NCBI GenBank assembly: GCA_029204225.1
Contig: CM055096.1
Location: 39,208,461 to 39,272,460, forward strand
Origin: Diphasiastrum complanatum
Taxonomy: Eukaryota > Streptophyta > Lycopodiopsida > Lycopodiales > Lycopodiaceae
DNA length: 64,000 bases
Direction of reading: 5' to 3'
Both the position numbers and the translations under genes were made by a program. The stretch's first letter is position 1. Every line of letters starts with the position of its first letter. The notes under the pieces are model-generated. The model did not search any database. It was not told the DNA's origin and saw only the letters and a program-made list of their open reading frames with translations. Positions 59,175 to 64,000 of the stretch are shown here, piece after piece.

Positions 59175-59888
59175 CATAGTTCCCTGTGGTACCGCCATTA
59201 TGGTACCGCCGGCACCATAATGGTGGTACCGCCATTATGGTGCCGCCCAAAAATCTGCGGTACCGGGGCGGCACCATTTTTTAATATTTAAGAAAAAAAG
59301 TTAGTGGGCAATATGGGTATCAGCTTGAAGCTCTTGACGAGAGCAGTGCATTTATGCAGGTTGCCGGCGCTTTTAGCTACAAAATGTGTTAGACAACTAA
59401 ATAATGTACCTCTCAGTTTAGTAGTCACTAGTTAACCGTGAGCTCAGATCTGTAAGGCCCCCATTATGAGGAGAAGCCATTACTGAGCATGATTGTTAGT
59501 ATCGGGTCTACTGTGAGACCATGATGGTTATGAGATGGCTATATTACAGTTTCTAGATAGCAGCAAGTCTTGGGGGGTTCGGGAGGCGGTAGCCCCCCGG
59601 TTTGGGGTTTGGGCTTTTGATTTGGCCTTCCGACTCCCTGAGATGGTGTTTTGAATCCCCTTGGTCCTTTGGCTGTTCGCTCTCCTCAGAACCGGCAACC
59701 TACATAAATGCATTGCTCTCGTCAACAGCTTCAAGCTGATACCCATATTGCCCACTTAATTTTTTTTACTTTTTTAAAAATAAAATTTTGAAAAAAAATA
59801 TTTAAAAAAAACTATATATTATGGTACCGCGGATCAGTATGGATCCGCGGTACCGGGATCTGCGGATCCTGGTACCGCTGGATCTATG
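59175..59888. mobile_element. hAT-like non-autonomous foldback element, 714 bp
   Basis: It is flanked by a perfect 8-bp duplication, ATTCAAGG (59167-59174 and 59889-59896), the size hAT transposases make. The ends are inverted: CATAGTTCC...GGATCTATG. Both subterminal parts carry many GGTACCGC/GGATCCGC motifs, like transposase-binding sites. Further in, a pair of roughly 66-base inverted arms (59301-59367 and 59692-59758) differ at only a few positions. The 75-codon minus ORF (59755-59528) crosses one arm and shows no transposase motif, so the element cannot move alone. Confidence 0.85.
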
Positions 59889-59896
59889 ATTCAAGG

Positions 59897-60900
59897 TTTC
59901 ACATCTCCATAATGAAGTTCTGATGATTGGATTTTTAATGTTTCATGAGTCAATAATTAATTTTTCATACGATCACAATTTATTATTGATGATTTACAAT
60001 TCAGTGTTGACAATTTCTTATTGAACAACTTTCAGATTCAAAATTCAGTATGTCAATTTCATGCTTCAATGTGAACAAGTCCTTAACTTCATATTCATAG
60101 ATTTCAGCAGTCTAGATTATGTTCTTACTCAAAATATGAAACTTTACAATAAATATTCACCCATTTAGAATAAATATCCATGATTATCAAGTTTTCACTC
60201 ATGATTTAGTCCTCACTAGTTTAGATTTAGTATTCATGACTATTGAGTTTACAAATATCTTGCTTCATGTCACGAGCATGTTGGAATGGTCACCAGTTGC
60301 CTATCACGAAGATAAAGGCACCAATGCCTCATCCCGTGGGTGAGATTTTGTTTTACATTCTCTTTTTATTGGACATGCAAAAGAGTCGATCAAACAATAA
60401 GCAACAAATCAAAGTTTTGCAAAACCTTTGTTTAAAATTATGTCTTTCTAAAAGTCAAAAAAAAGTTATACCTTACAAGTAAAAGCTATGAACATAGCCA
60501 CTTTTTTCTTAGTTCACCATAGACCCGCTATGTCTTGAAGAGGTCTATTAGACAAAACATATAAACAAAATGTGGATGTTAGAACATATATCAAGCATTA
60601 CAAAAACTAGTTGGCAAGTTTAACCATGCATTACAAAAACTAGTTGGCAATCTATGATGATGGGTTGTTGAAGATCATTGAGAATGTTGTGCCCTTTTTT
60701 CAATGTGCTTGGCCTCCTACGTATTTGAGTAACAAAAGAATGTTATAAATTAACTATCATGTGTCACCTCGTAAGAAGTTTGGCCCAACTTTTTTGAATC
60801 CCAATTCCCCACCACCATGTGCACTTATATGCCTACTTGAATCTATATACATTCAACACAATTCTTCGAAACAAATCCATTAATTTTATCTTCAAATCAA
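59897..60900. other. Intergenic; no gene recognised
   Basis: AT-rich DNA. A short direct duplication, 'gcattacaaaaactagttgg', occurs twice near 60595-60650. Confidence 0.4.
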
Positions 60901-60917
60901 TAGTAAAAATGATGCTT

Positions 60918-60993
60918 TGCCGATTTTTCTCGAAATAAATAACTTTTTCACATAAGCCGATTTTTCTCGAAATAAATAACTTTTTCACATTAA
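60918..60993. repeat. Direct tandem duplication, about 39 bp unit
   Basis: 'gccgatttttctcgaaat' and the 18 or so bases after it occur twice in tandem, apparently without change, just before a (CT)n run. Confidence 0.9.
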
Positions 60994-61022
60994 TTATGTA
61001 GTTGAAGAGCATCTTTGCACAA

Positions 61023-61024
<2 letters not shown>

Positions 61025-61102
<78 letters not shown>
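61025..61102. repeat. (CT)n microsatellite, about 39 units
   Basis: An uninterrupted CT run of about 78 bases. The Arg-Glu ORF on the minus strand is an artefact of it. Confidence 0.96.
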
Positions 61103-61106
<4 letters not shown>

Positions 61107-63160
61107 AAAGTATCATACATGACACTAAATTAGTGCATGTTTAACATAATATATACTTACAAAGCACATGTTATCTACCTAAAAGTAAGTCTCCACAGTA
61201 AAAAAACACTCCATTAATGTTGGCTCTTTTTACAAACTTCCTTGCCCAATGTGTTTTGTTTGTGTTTGTATGTTCTCGAACTTTTATCTAGATTTATTGC
61301 TTTGTGGCAACTATTATTTGCTATCTTTGGTTCTTTTCAACATAGATGTGATGGTTGCATCTATTTCATTGCTTGCTTGGCTTTGATTGTGAGGTTTTTC
61401 ACATGACATTTTATTTATCAAAGCTTAAGATCCATGAGTCATTTTATTCAACATAATTCCCATCTCATTTGGAGATTCATTGTTTTATAAGTTTTGTTTT
61501 TGCTACTTTCTAGTTAGATGTTTTTCAAACCTATTTTGGTCATTTTTTGGAGTATCATTTCATTTTTTATTTCTAATTTGATCACATATCCTTCTAAAGC
61601 TTTGTTTTAGCTCTCATTTTCACCAAGTTGCAGCCCCACCCATTTGGGTAACAGAATCAAAATAAGTGTTTACAATTTCATTTTAGCCTTGTTTTAAATT
61701 TTCATATCTAATTTGAGTGTTCTATTCATTTCTTTTAAAGGAAAATTTGAGAACTTTGTCTTAGCATTAATTTGATCCATATAGCAAGTCATTTGAAATA
61801 GTATTGAAAAACTTATGGCAAATATGATTTTCCAGCTTAAATTTTGCTTGTTTTCATTCTTGAAAATTTTCATACCTGTTTTGTTAAAAGTTTAACCTAC
61901 CAAATCACATCCAATTACTAATCTAATTATATCAGTAGATAGAGCTTGTTGTTAGCTTCTTGGAGGTATTGAGTTATACTTCTTTGGATAAGCATTAAGG
62001 GAGTTATGATCATTTTAGTGTGAGAGGATTAGTATTGGCAAAAATATGAAAATTTCCTTTGCATTTTGAAAGGGAGAGAGAGAAACTTTTTGAAGTTCTG
62101 ATCCTTTGTAAAAAAAAAAAAAAAGTTTAAATTTCATTTTGAAATTCAAAAAAAAAAAAGAAACTTGCGCTATTTAACCCTCGCCAGTTAAGTCGCACAT
62201 TCGCACATGCGAGCCGAAAAAAATTAATTCCCTTAACCATAAAACGCGTAGTACCTCCACCCACATTTCAAATTTTAAAAGAAAAATGTACCTTCACCAC
62301 ACCTCACCACTTGCCAACAGTTGCCTTCGCCACACATTCTCTCTTTCACCGTTTGCATTTTGTCTTTCTACCCTTGTACATGCTTTCCTTCGAGCCCACC
62401 CAAGGTGACTTAACCCAAATGTATTCTAATGGGATCTTTGAGTTTTTCAAGCAAACGTTCACTTCCCCCATATGTTTGTATCTTTTATGGACATCTTCAA
62501 ATGTTATTAATGTTCTAGACTCTAAAGGGAAGTTTTTGCTGAACTGCAACTCCAAGGGAATTTGTTCATACTCAATGCAACATATGAAGATGAATTTCTT
62601 GTGAAGGATTCACAATGCTTGAATGTGACACTTTTGTTGTTGAGTTTTGCCAATAATGCCTTCAATAACGACATCAATTCTATTATCCAACTTTGAAATG
62701 TATGTTTATTACTTGGGATTGTTGTTTTAAGCACATCTATAGACAAAAATAAATGCTATAACTTGAAAAGAAAGTCAATTTTCGATTTAGATGAAGTCAA
62801 CTTTAGTGGCCAACCATGGATGACATATTGGTTGAATTTGAAGAGCTCTAATATACAGGACATTTCATCTCAAAAAATGTTCCAACACCCATCCCATAAT
62901 GCATGTCAAATATTGGATGCTAGACATCAAGCATGTCCAATATTGGTTATGCAACATCAAGGATCCTCACATATACGACAACTCATAACTACAAGTGTTG
63001 GCCACCAATTACGACATTGTTAATCAAGATGGTCAAACAACATGGATTGCTTAATGTAGTAGAAAAACTAGATGCAAAATGCAAAAACATGAGTCCAAGG
63101 GAAATGGATAAATCATTCAAGGTGGCATGATGTCAAAGAAGTAGACAAAAGAGGATATTG
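61103..63160. other. Intergenic; no gene recognised
   Basis: AT-rich sequence with two poly-A tracts (62109-62124, 62148-62160). ORFs at 62311-63130 show no family-like motif. The last part (from about 63130) leads into the copia I end. Confidence 0.4.
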
Positions 63161-63165
63161 TGGTG

Positions 63166-63380
63166 ATACTTTTCAATCCTAGATTTCATTCTAGGAGCAA
63201 GCACATTGAGATTAAGTACCACTACATCAGAAGCAGAATACTCAACAAGGAGGCAAGTCTGAAATTTTGCAGAACCCAGTACATGGCAATTGACATATTT
63301 ACAAAACGATTAAGTCAATAGGCACACGAAAACTTTTGTGCTATCTTGAATTTGAGAATCAGGGCATTCAAAGTGCCATA
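63166..63380 (+). pseudogene. copia I RNase H C-terminal fragment
   Basis: It reads RFHSRSKHIEIKYHYIRSR, LKFCRTQYMAIDIFTKRLSQ, a stop, then FCAILNLRIRAFKVPY. This is the usual last block of copia RNase H and is closely similar in layout to the family A end. All of the rest of pol is missing on its left. Confidence 0.8.
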
Positions 63381-63391
63381 TTAAGGGGAGG
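63381..63391 (+). other. Polypurine tract of copia I
   Basis: TTAAGGGGAGG lies directly before the LTR start TGTTGGATTTC. Confidence 0.8.
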
Positions 63392-64000
63392 TGTTGGATT
63401 TCTATCCTCTCCATCCCTTATCTCACAACTAATCTAGATCCATTCATTTGTTGTAAGTAAATACTTGTACAGTCACATAACATACAAGGGAATCAATAAC
63501 ATGTATCGACATTATGGAGTCGAGCTATCGAGTATCACTATCGAAGTCGAATATACAATCGAATCAAACTGTCGAAGGACCTTCCATCGGTTGACAACTC
63601 TTCAACTCCATTGTTCGACTACGACTCGACATTTCGACCACTCAACACTATTCACGACCGGACATAATCTCCAACTAAATAGATTCTGTCTAATGGCAAC
63701 TGTCAATAGCAAGTAGTGCCTCAATCCAATTTGCAAATGTATCGATTAAGCATTCTTGTTATTTTATAGCTACCATATATAACTATTCGATGGCACATCA
63801 GTGTAAAGGTTAATTCAATAATTCAAGTTAATCCATCAATCCATTAATCAGACATTAAATCAGAGCACAACTACTTAGTATTTCTCTCTGATTTTACATA
63901 GTATTGTTTCAAAAAGATCGCGCATCTAAATCCACTCAGATTGTACGCATAATTTTAAAGTGAATTGTTTCCAGTAAACAGAATCGTGATTGTGTCAAGT
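63392..64000 (+). repeat. 3' LTR of copia I, running off the window
   Basis: It begins TGTTGGATTTCTATCCTCT and aligns with the 5' LTR I at 28663-29650, including the TCGA/CGAC-rich part. About 610 of an expected 990 bases are present. Confidence 0.75.

Overview
The window is plant nuclear DNA, most likely from a large seed-plant genome (a gymnosperm would fit, but this is inferred from texture and not proven). It holds two intact-looking host genes in about 64 kb. Nearly everything else recognisable is decayed LTR retrotransposon: several Ty1/copia families, called here A, G, H, I, K, L and N, and several Ty3/gypsy families, called B, C, F and M. The letters are mine. There are no prokaryotic signals, rRNA genes, tRNA genes or CRISPR arrays.

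Left third (1-25172). A minus-strand copia LTR (N) abuts a copia LTR (A) with a gag remnant. Then come a gypsy LTR (B) with a tRNA-Arg-like primer site and a (CT)n tract. Next is a long minus-strand gypsy element (C), read from right to left as zinc-knuckle gag, protease, RT, RNase H, integrase, a second RNase H, and an extra coiled-coil ORF. It is followed by a copia A RT/RNase H fragment, an orphan plus-strand gypsy gag, a GCAG-rich cryptic repeat, two more B-family copies, a 2.4 kb repeat (E1) split by a solo LTR (F), and a minus-strand copia (H).

Middle (25173-42241). A plus-strand copia G pol meets H head to head. Truncated LTRs of G and F follow, then a copia I 5' LTR with primer site and a minus-strand copia K LTR. 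A gene-poor, AT-rich stretch carries a 156 bp Helitron-like element. After it comes host gene 1, a single-exon alpha/beta hydrolase of the plant monoacylglycerol lipase / caffeoylshikimate esterase family (37819-38808), with a TATA box about 120 bp upstream.

Right third (42242-64000). A complete but internally deleted copia G element (two 649 bp LTRs and 5-bp target duplications) contains a solo LTR of its own family with its own duplication. It lies in older minus-strand copia sequence. Then come E2 (an inverted copy of E1), a deleted copia A end with its LTR, and a gypsy M gag/protease remnant. Host gene 2 is a C2-domain protein resembling SRC2 (56005-56799). A 714 bp hAT-like foldback element with a perfect 8-bp target duplication follows, and the window ends inside a 3' LTR of family I.

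The two host genes share no evident pathway: one is a lipid/phenylpropanoid-type esterase and the other a calcium/phospholipid-binding membrane protein. The most unusual material is gypsy C (second RNase H after the integrase, and a coiled-coil ORF just beyond a polypurine tract), the inverted E1/E2 pair with exon-like segments, and the two small DNA elements.
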